From Planctomycetota bacterium (GTDB taxonomy: Bacteria; Planctomycetota; UBA8742; UBA2392): a stretch of DNA of 64,000 nt. Below are positions 8,041 through 16,583 of the stretch, piece after piece (the first letter of the stretch is position 1; each line of letters begins with the position of its first letter). A program made the position numbers and the translations under genes. The stretch is taken from assembly GCA_016712285.1 (NCBI GenBank), contig JADJRK010000001.1, forward strand, positions 3,038,001 through 3,102,000, read 5' to 3'. A model generated the notes under the pieces. The model was given only the letters and a program-made list of their open reading frames with translations, was not told the origin of the DNA and did no database searches.

Positions 8041-8583
8041 ATGAAGTGCCTTGCGATTTTGGCCCTGGCGTTGTGTTGCGGTGCGGTCTATGCGCAAAAC
8101 CCGACCATTGCGGTCACGGCCCAGGGGGGCCAGGCCGTTGCCTTCAACGGCACTATCAACATGGTCACCGGCTCGACGCTGAACTCAGCTGACATCGACA
8201 TCAATGTTGGTCACCCGACAGCCGGCACGCCCGTGTCGATCTCGGCGTCCATCACGAATCTCGGGGCTGCGGTCAACTGGAGCACGGTAGAATTCTCGCG
8301 CGCCGCGACGCCGACGCCCTACCAGCACGAGGTGCTGTCGCCGACGGGCACGTTCGGTGCGGCTGGCACGGTGCATGTAGTGACATTGACCGTTTCGGAC
8401 GGCACGAACTCGGCCCAGTGGCAATTCAGCATCTCGGTGAACGCCAGCGGCGGCGGAGGCGGAGGTGGTGGCGGCAGCGACGGCGGCGGCGGCGGTTGCG
8501 CCGCAGGGGCACCGGCCATGCCACTTGCGCTGGTCATGGCGGGCGGCTTGGTGGCATGGCGACGTCGTCGCCGTAAGACATAG
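8041..8583 (+). CDS. Small secreted protein with Gly-rich, Cys-containing C-terminal sorting tail
   Basis: 180 residues. A signal peptide (start to AVYAQ) is followed by one Ig-like or cadherin-like beta domain with hydrophobic strands such as HVVTLTVSDG. The C-terminus has three parts: a Gly run of about 20 residues interrupted by SD and ending in a single Cys, a hydrophobic helix (MPLALVMAGGLVAW) and an Arg/Lys cluster. This layout matches Cys-containing C-terminal sorting signals such as MYXO-CTERM and Synerg-CTERM, where the tail is cut and the Cys end is anchored. The 940-residue protein at 24271-27093 carries the same tail type. The beta domain's ligand is unknown. A strong terminator hairpin follows. 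Confidence 0.7.
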   Translation: MKCLAILALALCCGAVYAQNPTIAVTAQGGQAVAFNGTINMVTGSTLNSADIDINVGHPTAGTPVSISASITNLGAAVNWSTVEFSRAATPTPYQHEVLSPTGTFGAAGTVHVVTLTVSDGTNSAQWQFSISVNASGGGGGGGGGSDGGGGGCAAGAPAMPLALVMAGGLVAWRRRRRKT

Positions 8584-8595
8584 CAAGTGCAAAGG

Positions 8596-8627
8596 ACGAA
8601 GCGGGCCATTGGCCCGCTTCGTGTTTG
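8596..8627. terminator. Bidirectional intrinsic terminator
   Basis: A perfect 12-bp stem (8596-8607 with 8611-8622) and a 3-base loop lie between the convergent genes at 8583 and 8652. The stem is followed by GTTT on the plus strand and TT-rich bases on the minus side are few, so it is strongest as a stem. Confidence 0.7.
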
Positions 8628-8651
8628 ACGGAGTTTGGGGACTCGTCGCGC

Positions 8652-10349
8652 CTAGTCAAACAGTTTGCTGACTTCATAGATCGTGGTGCTGCCGCTGATC
8701 TCGTGTGCGACAATCAGCAGGTCGCGGCCGTTGGGGCTGTCGGCTGCGGGCACAAAGATGATTCCCTCAGGGCCGAGGTCGAGGCCGGGAACCGGCTGTC
8801 CGGGGCCTGCCGCAACGTCAGGGTCCTGGCTGAAATCGCGGGTGCTCAGGTACGTCTGGAAGCGCGGCGCCGTCGGTACAGTCACGTCGTACACGACGAT
8901 GCCACCCACGCGCTCAAGGCCGATAAACGCGTACCAGCGGCCGTCGATCTGCGCGACGGTTGCGGCCTCGGGCTCAGGCCCCTTGTCGTCGCTGCGGGCG
9001 TCCATGCCGTTGTCGTCATTGTTGCAGTTGAAGTTCAGGGGAAGCGCCGCCGCTGTGATGCGCTCAAGCGCGTCGCCGCTGTCCCACACGAGCTGCGCGT
9101 TGCTATTCCAGATCGTGAAGCTGCGCGCGCCGAAGCAATACAGGTTGTCGAAATCGCCATCGCCCTCGGTGTCCCCCAGTGTCAGCGTCGCGTTCAGGCG
9201 GCCGAATTCGGTGTTGGTCTTAAAGGTGGCGGCGCTGGGGTAAGCAACGGGATCTAGCACAAACGCCGCGTTGCTGATGCGGTTGAACTCGACAAACCCC
9301 GGTGTACCGGTGTACTCGCGCGTGTCGCCCTCGTTGGCTGTCACCAGGTAGGTCTGGCCGTTGACCGTGTAGCTGGCGATGGCGTCCGGCTGGTACATGC
9401 CGAACACGCGGCCCGTCTTGAAGTTGATAGCGTTGTCACTGTTGGACGGGTCGAGCGAGTTCGCAGCCAGGCTGTGGTCTTTGAAGCCGAGGGGCCGAAT
9501 CTGTGAAAACGTGGCAGTGGCGATGTTCAGGATGCCGATGGCGTTGGCTTCCTGGATCGTGACCCAGGCGGTGGTGTTGTCACATGTGATGTACTCGGGC
9601 TCAAGGTCCTGGGCGACGGTCGCCAGGTCGTCCGGCTCGTCAATGGTGCTTTCCGGGCCGAAGATGCGCACGCCCGAGGCAATGAGTGTCGCCTTCTGCG
9701 CATTGAAGCTGGTGAAGCTCGCGGTGGCGACGGTGGCCGCCGCAACGCCTGCAGTCAGGTTGACGACGCTGACGCTGCCTTCGGGGTCGATGGTGTAGTC
9801 ATCGTTGGGCTCGCCTTCGTTGGCGACCAGGGCGTAGTTGCCGTCGGGCGTGAACGTGACCATGTCGGGCAGCGCGCCGACGGTCAGTACGTTCAGGTCG
9901 GTCGTGGTGTCGAACACGGTTTCGTTTGTGTTGAAGAAGACGACGACGCCGGGGTCGGTCCTGGTGCCGTCCTGGATGGCGATGGCGAGTATGCCGTTGT
10001 GCACGTCCACACTGTTCGGCGCGCCGGAGTTGGCGTAGAGCGTGCAGTCGATGCTCGTGATCAGAACCGGGTTCTCCGGGTCGGCAAGATTGATGACGTC
10101 CACGGTGCTGGGCCCTGCATTCACGACGAACAGGCGGTCGGTCAGGGGGTCAAAGGCCGGAATCTCGGCGCCGCCGGCATCGAACAGGCCAGTGTTGTAG
10201 CGGCCGAGAAAGCCGAGCACGACGCGCGCATCGGGGGCAACCACAACGGTGGATTTGCCTTCGCCGCCGTCTTCGTCGTCGTTGCTGCAGGCCGCAAAGA
10301 TGGCAGCAACGGCGCACAACAGTGCGGGCAGCCAAGCGTATTTTTTCAT
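8652..10349 (-). CDS. Choice-of-anchor I family lipoprotein
   Basis: 565 residues from the ATG at 10349 (MKKYAWLP), which has a GAGGAG site upstream; an earlier in-frame start at 10370 is less likely. A lipoprotein signal ends at FAACSNDD, so the mature protein is tethered through Cys. The body has beta-propeller-like repeats with the family hallmarks: DRLFVVNAG, LPDMVTFTPDGNYALVANEGEPNDDY, YLVTANEGDTREY, RSFTIWNS, and EPEAATVAQIDGRWYAFIGLERVGGIVVYD, ending LGPEGIIFVPA. Choice-of-anchor I proteins are secreted or surface-attached by varied anchors; some relatives are called alkaline phosphatase-like, but catalytic activity is not shown here. It is transcribed convergently with 8041-8583. Confidence 0.85.
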   Translation of the reverse strand: MKKYAWLPALLCAVAAIFAACSNDDEDGGEGKSTVVVAPDARVVLGFLGRYNTGLFDAGGAEIPAFDPLTDRLFVVNAGPSTVDVINLADPENPVLITSIDCTLYANSGAPNSVDVHNGILAIAIQDGTRTDPGVVVFFNTNETVFDTTTDLNVLTVGALPDMVTFTPDGNYALVANEGEPNDDYTIDPEGSVSVVNLTAGVAAATVATASFTSFNAQKATLIASGVRIFGPESTIDEPDDLATVAQDLEPEYITCDNTTAWVTIQEANAIGILNIATATFSQIRPLGFKDHSLAANSLDPSNSDNAINFKTGRVFGMYQPDAIASYTVNGQTYLVTANEGDTREYTGTPGFVEFNRISNAAFVLDPVAYPSAATFKTNTEFGRLNATLTLGDTEGDGDFDNLYCFGARSFTIWNSNAQLVWDSGDALERITAAALPLNFNCNNDDNGMDARSDDKGPEPEAATVAQIDGRWYAFIGLERVGGIVVYDVTVPTAPRFQTYLSTRDFSQDPDVAAGPGQPVPGLDLGPEGIIFVPAADSPNGRDLLIVAHEISGSTTIYEVSKLFD

Positions 10350-10523
10350 CGTGACTCCTCTTTCGTTCAAGTGTTGTGAAAGAGTCTCTACCGTCGGTCG
10401 ATCAACCCCATGTGAAGCCGGCGTAAGACTTTGGTGGGACTGACACCACGGCCGGACGGTTTACGGGGGCAGGCGCGCCCTGTACAAAACCGGCCGCGCG
10501 AAACGACACGGGAAGGAACAACC

Positions 10524-11963
10524 ATGGCGACTCATGACTTTGATCTTTGTGTGATTGGCAGCGGGCCTGGCGGCTATGTGGCGGCGATTCGGGCTGCCCA
10601 GCTTGGCCTGAAAACCTGCTGTGTCGAAGACAAGCACTATGGCGGCATCTGCCTGAACTGGGGCTGCATCCCGACCAAGGCGCTGCTCAAGTCCGCTGAG
10701 GTCATGCACACCATTGAGCACAAAGCCAAGCTGCTTGGCATCACGGTCGGCAAGATCGACCCGGACATGGCGGCTGTGGTCAAGCGCTCGCGCGACATCT
10801 CCGCCCAGGTCAGCAAGGGCATCGCGTTTCTTTTCAAGAAGCACAAGGTCACGCCCTTCGACGGCCGCGGGCGCATCGCCAAGCCGGGCGTCGTCGAGGT
10901 CACCGAGGCCAACAACCCCGCCGACAAGGCTGACCGCCCCAACAAGCCCGGCAAAGTGCTCGAGACGATCAACGCCAAGCACATCATCGTCGCCACGGGC
11001 GCCCGGCCAAGGCGCTTTCCCAACATGCCCTGGGATGGCAAACGTGTGATCGGCCACCATGAGGCGATGGTGCTGGCAGAGCAGCCGAAGTCCGTGGTGG
11101 TGATCGGCGCGGGCGCGATCGGCGTCGAGTTCGGCTATTACTTCCGCGCGTTCGGCGCCGAGGTGACGATCCTGGAGTTGATGGACCGCCTGGTGCCGGT
11201 CGAGGACGACGACATCAGCAAAGAACTCGAGAAGTCCTTCAAGAAGCAGGGCATCAACTCGCTGACCGGCACGAAGGTCGAAAAGGTCGAGAACAAGGGC
11301 AAGCACGTAGAAGTCACCTACGAACGCAAGGGCGAAAAGGCGACCATCAAGGCCGACTATTGCCTGGTCGCTGTCGGCATCACCGGCAACGTCGAAGACA
11401 TCGGCTTGGAAGCCGCTGGCGTGAAAGTGGAAAAGGGCTTCATCCCCGTAGATGGCTACGCGCGCACCAACGTGCCCGGCATCTATGCCATCGGTGATAT
11501 CGCCGGCGCCCCGGCACTGGCCCACAAGGCCAGCCACGAGGGGCTCACCTGCGTAGAGAAGATCGCCGGCCACGACGTGCCGCCGTTCAGCAAGGATGTG
11601 ATCCCCGGCTGCACGTATTGCCAGCCGCAGATCGCCAGCGTGGGCAAGACCGAACGCGCGCTGAAAGAGGCGGGCGTGGAGTACAAGGTGGGCAAGTTCC
11701 CGTACAAGCCGCTGGGCAAGGCGCTGGCGATCGCCGACAACGACGGCTTCGTGAAGCTGCTGTTCGACAAGAAGTACGGGCAGTTGCTCGGCGCGCATAT
11801 CATCCACGGCGAAGCCACCGAGCTGATCTCTGAGCTGGTGATCGGCATGGACGTGGAGGCGACAAGCCACACACTGATCCGCGGCATCCATCCGCACCCG
11901 ACACTGTCAGAAGCCATCATGGAAGCCGCGGCGGTAGCCGAGGGCGAGTGCGTGCATTTGTAG
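10524..11963 (+). CDS. lpdA: Dihydrolipoyl dehydrogenase (E3)
   Basis: 479 residues from ATG 10524, preceded by GGAAGGA. It reoxidises dihydrolipoamide on the E2 subunits of 2-oxoacid dehydrogenases and passes electrons to NAD via FAD and a disulfide. Visible motifs are the FAD loop GSGPGG (residues 12-17), the redox disulfide in GGICLNWGCIPTK (Cys43 and Cys48), the NAD loop GAGAIGVEFG, the FAD motif YAIGDIAG, and the C-terminal HPHPTLSE holding the catalytic His-Glu pair. The length is normal. It stands alone, followed by a terminator, but lipB, pdhA and pdhB homologues lie within 14 kb. Confidence 0.97.
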   Translation: MATHDFDLCVIGSGPGGYVAAIRAAQLGLKTCCVEDKHYGGICLNWGCIPTKALLKSAEVMHTIEHKAKLLGITVGKIDPDMAAVVKRSRDISAQVSKGIAFLFKKHKVTPFDGRGRIAKPGVVEVTEANNPADKADRPNKPGKVLETINAKHIIVATGARPRRFPNMPWDGKRVIGHHEAMVLAEQPKSVVVIGAGAIGVEFGYYFRAFGAEVTILELMDRLVPVEDDDISKELEKSFKKQGINSLTGTKVEKVENKGKHVEVTYERKGEKATIKADYCLVAVGITGNVEDIGLEAAGVKVEKGFIPVDGYARTNVPGIYAIGDIAGAPALAHKASHEGLTCVEKIAGHDVPPFSKDVIPGCTYCQPQIASVGKTERALKEAGVEYKVGKFPYKPLGKALAIADNDGFVKLLFDKKYGQLLGAHIIHGEATELISELVIGMDVEATSHTLIRGIHPHPTLSEAIMEAAAVAEGECVHL

Positions 11964-11983
11964 GGGCGACGCTAGCGTCGCCC
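11964..11983. repeat. 20-bp perfect palindrome
   Basis: GGGCGACGCTAGCGTCGCCC directly follows the lpdA stop. It could be a REP-like unit or an upstream terminator stem without loop. A true terminator-type hairpin lies 30 bases further on. Confidence 0.6.
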
Positions 11984-12012
11984 GCGAAGCAGTGCCGCGG
12001 CAACCAAACGCA

Positions 12013-12047
12013 ACCGGGGCGGCTCAAGGGCCGCCCCGGTGTGTGTT
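12013..12047. terminator. Intrinsic terminator between lpdA and a convergent lipoprotein gene
   Basis: An 11-bp perfect GC-rich stem (12013-12023 with 12030-12040) with a 6-base loop is followed by GTGTGTTT. It sits between the convergent genes ending at 11963 and 12056. Confidence 0.7.
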
Positions 12048-12055
12048 TCAGGCGT

Positions 12056-12454
12056 CTATTCGTTTGAGGGCGTGTTCGAAGCGCCGTCCTTCTTGCCGGT
12101 CAGGTCTGTGACCAGTTCGTAAAACGCAAGGGCAGGCATCGGGTCGCCCTTGTCTTTGGTGTACGCGTCTGCGGCATCGCCGAACGCCTTGTTGGCGCGG
12201 TTCCATTCGTCGAGCACCGCCTGGGTCATCAGAATCTTGTCTTCTTTGGGGTCGCGGTGCTTCTTGAGCTCGTCAACGATCGGCTGGCCTTCTTTCTTGA
12301 AGTCATCGACGTTGAACTTGCCCTCGCCGAGCGTAGCCCTGTGCTTGTCGAGGAAGGCAACCCACTTCTTGGCCGGTTCGTCTGCGGGCGCGCTGCAGCC
12401 ACCAATGGCAAGCGCGAACAGGACGAGGGCCAGCAAACTGGCGGTTTTGCGCAT
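12056..12454 (-). CDS. Small lipoprotein of unknown function
   Basis: 132 residues. The signal peptide ends with the lipobox AIGGC, so the mature protein of about 112 residues would be lipid-anchored. The rest is charged and predicted helical (KKWVAFLDKHRATLGEGKF, VDDFKKEGQPIVDELKKHR, DEWNRANKAFGDAADAY), without recognisable motif. It may be a four-helix-bundle-like domain. The gene is transcribed away from lipB, with 86 bases between the two starts; the shared upstream region holds a GGAAAG-type site for this gene. I do not recognise the family. Confidence 0.75.
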   Translation of the reverse strand: MRKTASLLALVLFALAIGGCSAPADEPAKKWVAFLDKHRATLGEGKFNVDDFKKEGQPIVDELKKHRDPKEDKILMTQAVLDEWNRANKAFGDAADAYTKDKGDPMPALAFYELVTDLTGKKDGASNTPSNE

Positions 12455-12540
12455 ACAGTTCCTTTCCGAGAAATTGAGCGACGCGACAGCATAGAAACCC
12501 CGCGCCTTCCGTCGCGGACAATCTGCGCTTGAATGAGGCC

Positions 12541-13242
12541 ATGGAACTGGATGTGCAATGGCTGGGGCGGCGGGCCTATGCGCCCGTCTGGGAGTTGCAA
12601 AAGCAACTTCTGGAGCAGCGCATTGCGGGCTCCATCGGCGACACGCTGCTGCTGGTCGAGCACGAGCCCGTCTACACCTGGGGCAAACGCACCGACCCCG
12701 CGCACCTAGGGGCCGGCCCGGAAGCCCTGCGCGCGCTGGGGGCTGACACGTTCGAGGTCGAGCGCGGCGGCGAAGTGACGTACCACGGCCCGGGCCAGCT
12801 TACCGGCTACCCGATTGTGAACCTGGCGAATCTGCGCTGCGGCCGCGACCTGCACAAGTACATGCGCGGGCTGGAAGAGATGGTCATCCAGGTGCTCGCG
12901 GGCTATGGCATCGCGGGCGAAAGGGTTGAGGGGCTGACAGGGGTGTGGGTGGGGCGTTCCGAGTTGAATGCTGTTAACCCGGAACCCGGAACGCGGAACT
13001 CAGAACTAGCAAAAATCGCCGCCTTGGGCGTGCGCGTGCGCAAATGGTGCACGATGCACGGCTTTGCATTGAACGTGAGCAACGAATGCCTGCCCTGGTT
13101 TCGGCACATCGTGCCCTGTGGCATAGAAGGCCGCGGCGTTACCAGCCTTGAGGGCTTGCTGGCAGCCGCCCCAGCGATGGGTCACCTACTGAGTCAAGTC
13201 AGAGGCGCATTCGCCGAGGTGTTTTCTACGAGGTGCCCATGA
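12541..13242 (+). CDS. lipB: Lipoyl(octanoyl) transferase with in-frame insertion
   Basis: 233 residues from ATG 12541 (a TTG at 12529 is also in frame). LipB transfers octanoyl groups from acyl carrier protein to the lipoyl domains of E2 and GcvH proteins. Family motifs are intact: EVERGGEVTYHGPGQLTGYPI (residues 72-92), the catalytic Lys158 in KIAALGVRVRKW, MHGFALNV, and the catalytic Cys193 in VPCGI. Between GVWV and KIAALG, where homologues have only a few residues, there is an extra segment of about 19 residues (139-157; bases 12955-13011) rich in NPEPGTRNSEL. Its DNA is a run of GGAAC/CGGAAC repeats, which suggests repeat insertion. The stop overlaps the next start by four bases. Confidence 0.93.
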   Translation: MELDVQWLGRRAYAPVWELQKQLLEQRIAGSIGDTLLLVEHEPVYTWGKRTDPAHLGAGPEALRALGADTFEVERGGEVTYHGPGQLTGYPIVNLANLRCGRDLHKYMRGLEEMVIQVLAGYGIAGERVEGLTGVWVGRSELNAVNPEPGTRNSELAKIAALGVRVRKWCTMHGFALNVSNECLPWFRHIVPCGIEGRGVTSLEGLLAAAPAMGHLLSQVRGAFAEVFSTRCP

Positions 13243-14123
13243 GCTACGACCTCTATTTCCAGATTCTTGCAACAAAACCCGCTACTGAAGAGTTGGCTGC
13301 CCACTTCTCTGGGCGGCCGAATTACTCCGTGCAGGGTACCGAAGCCTACTATGCGAACGAGGACACCGGGGTGTACTTCGTGTTCGACTGGACGCCGAGT
13401 GATACTGAAGCCTTCGAAGATGACCCCGACTCAATTCAGTACGATGTCAGCTTCAACATGAACTACTGCCGACCTTCATTCTTCGGGATGGAGGCCGCGC
13501 CGGAGTTAGGTGCGTTCTTGGACCGGTTCCCGAGCAGAGTCAACGACCCGCAAGTTGATGGGATGCGCGAAGGTAGCAGCTTCAGCGACGAAGGATTCAA
13601 ACAAGGCTGGGATGCAGGCAATTTGTTCGGAGTGAAGGCGCTGACGAGACAGGGGCGTGCAGGGCAAGACGCCACGTGCCTGACGCGCGAACGCCTGCAC
13701 AGCATCTGGCGGTGGAACTTCAATCGCAAACAGATCCAACAGGCGGTGGGCGAGGGAATCTTCGTGCCCATAATCATGCCCATGCAGCATGTAGGGGGAA
13801 TTCACACCATTGCAGTGTGGGGCGACTTGATTCCAATCGTACTGCCACAGGTTGACCTAGTCCTTGCTCCGCTGAGCAAGCACAAGGGGCTACTAGACAG
13901 GAAAGGCGCGGTTCGAGTGGTGCCTTTTCAAATCTTGCAGCCATTTCTTGCCTCGTACGTCGGCTCTGAAGAGCCGGTGCGACACTGGCACATCGAATAC
14001 GCGGTGCCGCCAAAGGCGCTGCTCAAGTGCATCCGATCCTGCCAGAAGGCCCCTCGCGAAATGGAAATCATCTCGTGGGACATGGTGATCGACCGCGAGC
14101 TGTTGAAGCGAGCACGTGAATGA
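13239..14123 (+). CDS. Unknown cytoplasmic protein coupled to lipB
   Basis: 294 residues from ATG 13239, which overlaps the lipB stop in an ATGA junction, so translation is probably coupled. No signal peptide or membrane segment. The N-terminal half (MSYDLYFQIL, YYANEDTGVYFVFDW, QYDVSFNMNYCRPSFFGMEAAPELGAFLDRF) resembles small alpha/beta proteins of immunity or hypothetical families that measure whole-protein context; the C-terminal half contains HTIAVWGDLIPIVLPQVDLVLAPL and ends in a helix. No catalytic motif is recognised. Codon use looks slightly less GC-rich than lipB. A link to lipoylation is suggested only by the overlap. Confidence 0.75.
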   Translation: MSYDLYFQILATKPATEELAAHFSGRPNYSVQGTEAYYANEDTGVYFVFDWTPSDTEAFEDDPDSIQYDVSFNMNYCRPSFFGMEAAPELGAFLDRFPSRVNDPQVDGMREGSSFSDEGFKQGWDAGNLFGVKALTRQGRAGQDATCLTRERLHSIWRWNFNRKQIQQAVGEGIFVPIIMPMQHVGGIHTIAVWGDLIPIVLPQVDLVLAPLSKHKGLLDRKGAVRVVPFQILQPFLASYVGSEEPVRHWHIEYAVPPKALLKCIRSCQKAPREMEIISWDMVIDRELLKRARE

Positions 14124-14126
14124 GCC

Positions 14127-14801
14127 CTACTGCAGCTTGATCTCAAACTGCACGTCGAAGTGGATCTTTTCCTCGGGTGCGTCTTTCACCTTTTCGCTTT
14201 TGAAGTCGATCACCAGCTTCAGGGTCTCGCCGATCTTGGCTTTGCCTGACATCAGCTTGATCGTTTCTTTGCCGATGTTGCGCAGCGACATCGGGCTCAG
14301 CGAAGTCAGCCAATAGAAGTCGTAAAACCAGTTCTCGACCTTGGCCTTGTCCATGTCGGTCGTTCCTTCATTCAGAACAAACGACAGCACGAAGTGCGGC
14401 GTTTCGCCCTCGATTGGTTCGCCGTTGCGCAGCCGCGCAATCTGGTCTTCCGGGATCGGCTTGGTGGAGGCCACGAAGCGCACACTGTGGTTGGTCTCGT
14501 CCCAGAGTGCGATGACATTGTTGAACTCGGTAATTTTGCCCTCGATGTCGGTGTGGGCCACCGGTGTCTCAATGGTCGGTTCAGGTTCCGGCTCAGGTTC
14601 GGGTTCATCGCCGGCGTTGGACTTGGCGCCCTGGTTCTCCTTGTTGGAGGTGCCGGATGTGCCCTTGTTGCTGCCGCTTTCATCGTTGCGTGGCTTGCGC
14701 GTGAAGTCCGTGTTGGGGTCGCGCTGGTCGCTCGACTTCTGTTTGTCGCCGCCGCAAGCCGCCAGCATCAATGCCAGCAGGCACACCGTAAGGATACGCA
14801 T
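14127..14801 (-). CDS. Lipoprotein with acidic linker
   Basis: 224 residues. The signal peptide ends LMLAACGG, a clear lipobox. A linker of about 60 polar residues follows, including an EPEPEPEPEP run. The globular domain begins near residue 80 (TPVAHTDIEGKITEFNNVIALWDETNHSVRFVAS) and ends with GETLKLVIDFKSEKVKDAPEEKIHFDVQFEIKLQ. That last part resembles the end of the next lipoprotein upstream (14884-15381: GYTLVLEFDWKSGDKS), so the two are likely paralogous. The gene is convergent with 13239-14123 with only three bases between. Function unknown. Confidence 0.75.
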   Translation of the reverse strand: MRILTVCLLALMLAACGGDKQKSSDQRDPNTDFTRKPRNDESGSNKGTSGTSNKENQGAKSNAGDEPEPEPEPEPTIETPVAHTDIEGKITEFNNVIALWDETNHSVRFVASTKPIPEDQIARLRNGEPIEGETPHFVLSFVLNEGTTDMDKAKVENWFYDFYWLTSLSPMSLRNIGKETIKLMSGKAKIGETLKLVIDFKSEKVKDAPEEKIHFDVQFEIKLQ

Positions 14802-14883
14802 AAGCCTCCGTGGTCGTCAGGAAGACTGCCTGATCATCAGAAGGCGGGCGGGCAAATCAAAGAAAAAGTAGAGGGCTCGCACC

Positions 14884-15381
14884 TTACTTCAGCTTGTCGT
14901 TCACGCTCGCAACCATCGACTTGTCGCCAGACTTCCAGTCGAACTCCAGCACCAGCGTGTATCCTGAAGCCGGCGTGCCTGACAGGGCCTTCAACGCGGG
15001 CAATGCATCGCGCTCGATGTGCCGGTCGCCCGGGCGCGGGCAGTCAGAGACGATCAGCATGGCCGAATCAACGTTATCAACAGCCAGGCCCTTCTGGCGA
15101 TCCTTCAAGTTGATTTGAAGAATCACCACCGGCGGCTCCGGCACGGTGTCCATTTCTTCGGCGGTTCTTGGGCCGACGGCGTCGGTCAGGAACTTCAATG
15201 CTAGCGTATTCTCGCTGGCCCACCCGGCGCTCACTTTCGTGAATGTGACGGTATCGCCGCCGCTGGTGTAGCGCGCCTCGAACTTTGTCGCAGGCGGCGG
15301 ACCGTTGACGGTGACGGCCGGCGTGTTGGCTCCGCCGCAGGCTGCCATCAGCAGCGCCAACGCCAGAATCGCGCTTCGCAT
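14884..15381 (-). CDS. Lipoprotein of unknown function, paralogue of 14127-14801
   Basis: 165 residues with a lipobox LLMAACGG. The mature domain begins after a short Pro-rich linker and contains KFEARYTSGGDTVTFTKVSAGW, ALKFLTDAVGPRTAEEM, PPVVILQINLKDRQ and a C-terminal beta segment that resembles its neighbour downstream. It lies upstream of 14127-14801 on the same strand with an 82-base gap, so the two may be co-transcribed. It is divergent from pdhA with 45 bases between starts. No catalytic motif is visible. Confidence 0.75.
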   Translation of the reverse strand: MRSAILALALLMAACGGANTPAVTVNGPPPATKFEARYTSGGDTVTFTKVSAGWASENTLALKFLTDAVGPRTAEEMDTVPEPPVVILQINLKDRQKGLAVDNVDSAMLIVSDCPRPGDRHIERDALPALKALSGTPASGYTLVLEFDWKSGDKSMVASVNDKLK

Positions 15382-15414
15382 CCAAACCCCCTTGCCTCAA
15401 GAGTGTCCCTGCAC

Positions 15415-15420
15415 CATATT
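15415..15420 (+). promoter_or_regulatory. Putative -10 box CATATT, leaderless start
   Basis: CATATT ends 6 bases before the pdhA ATG at 15427, and no Shine-Dalgarno site is present between them. Confidence 0.35.
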
Positions 15421-15426
15421 CGCGCC

Positions 15427-16521
15427 ATGGGCAAAGCCAAGACACCAGCCAGAGTCACCAAACGCGAAACGCACTCGCGCGCGGGCAACATTCAACTTGA
15501 GACGCGGCTTACCCGCGAGCAGCAGCTTGAGCTGTTCCGCTGGATGGTGCTCAACCGCGAGTTCGACAACAAGATCAGCCTGCTGTACCGCCGCGGCCTC
15601 GTCATCGGCGCGGCCTTTTCCAGCCTGGGGCAGGAAGCCACAAGCTGCGCCAGCACCTTCGCCGTCGAGAAAGACGACATCATCGCGCCCATGATCCGCA
15701 ATGCCGGCAGCACCCTGGTCAAGGGCCTGCCGCCGCGCGACTTTCTGGCCAATTACATGTACCGCATCAACAGCCCCACTGGCGGCCGCGACGGCAACAC
15801 CCACATGGGCGACCTGCGCTACGGCATCATCGCGCCGATCAGCATGCTGGGTTGCAGCATCGCCCTTGCCAGCGGCTATGTGCTGGCTGCCCGGCTGAAG
15901 GGCCAGAAGCGGGTGGCGTTGACCTGGATCGGCGAGGGCAGCACCAGCACCGGCGAATTTCACGAAGATGTGAACTTTGCCGCGGTCATGAAGGCGCCGC
16001 TGGTCGTGATCATCGAGAACAACCAGTACGCCTACAGCACACCGACGGCGCAGCAATGCGCAGCCGAGCGCTTCTCGGACAAAGCCATCGGGTACGGCAT
16101 CAAGCACTCGGTGACGATCGACGGCAACGATGCCAACGCGGTGTATGAAACGAGCAAAGACGCCGTAGACCGCGCGCGGGCAGGCGAGGGCGCGCAGTTG
16201 TTTGAGGTGATCACCTTCCGGCGAAAGGGCCACGCCGAGCACGATCCGGCCAAGTACGTGCCCAGGGAAGTACTCGAGCACTGGGAGAAGAACGACCCCC
16301 TGGCGCGCTATGGCGCGTACCTGAAAGAACTCGGCTATATCGATGATGACGGCATCAACGACATGACAGCCAAGATCCGCGCCGACATCGAAGCCGCCGA
16401 AGAGTGGGTCATGCAGCAGCCCAAGCCCGACCCCGCCACGGTGTTGCAAGGTGTCTACGCCGAGCAGCGCCACCCCGCGCACATGGACGACGAGTTTCTC
16501 TACGACCGCAAGTATCGTTGA
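15427..16521 (+). CDS. pdhA: Pyruvate dehydrogenase E1 component, alpha subunit
   Basis: 364 residues. Thiamine-diphosphate-dependent E1 alpha decarboxylates a 2-oxoacid and, with E1 beta, acylates the lipoyl group of E2. The ThDP/Mg motif starts at Gly169-Glu-Gly171 and ends at Asn198-Asn199 (GEG...IIENN), as in the family. Other matches are FSSLGQEATS, RNAGSTL, GRDGNTHMGD, the phosphorylation-loop-like FRRKGHAEHD and the final YDRKYR. A branched-chain or acetoin substrate cannot be ruled out from sequence. The beta subunit is encoded separately at 23294, which is unusual since the two are commonly adjacent. The start has no ribosome-binding site but a -10 box 6 bases upstream. Confidence 0.9.
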   Translation: MGKAKTPARVTKRETHSRAGNIQLETRLTREQQLELFRWMVLNREFDNKISLLYRRGLVIGAAFSSLGQEATSCASTFAVEKDDIIAPMIRNAGSTLVKGLPPRDFLANYMYRINSPTGGRDGNTHMGDLRYGIIAPISMLGCSIALASGYVLAARLKGQKRVALTWIGEGSTSTGEFHEDVNFAAVMKAPLVVIIENNQYAYSTPTAQQCAAERFSDKAIGYGIKHSVTIDGNDANAVYETSKDAVDRARAGEGAQLFEVITFRRKGHAEHDPAKYVPREVLEHWEKNDPLARYGAYLKELGYIDDDGINDMTAKIRADIEAAEEWVMQQPKPDPATVLQGVYAEQRHPAHMDDEFLYDRKYR

Positions 16522-16543
16522 TCGGTCGATCTCTTAGATGAAG

Positions 16544-16575
16544 GCGGGCGGCTGAAGTCAGCCGCCCGCTTGCTT
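16544..16575. terminator. Intrinsic terminator after pdhA
   Basis: A GC-rich inverted repeat (16544-16555 with 16558-16569) is followed by TTGCTTG. It separates pdhA from the convergent kelch gene, and can serve both strands. Confidence 0.65.
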
Positions 16576-16583
16576 GTCGCCGG

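Noticed and set aside
8450..8510. GGC-rich run as a simple-sequence repeat locus
   Set aside because: It is the Gly linker of the sorting tail, coding in frame, and explained by that.
10461..11897. Long minus-strand open frame opposite lpdA
   Set aside because: It is a shadow of a clear dihydrolipoyl dehydrogenase; high third-position GC makes long antisense frames common and its own sequence matches no family.
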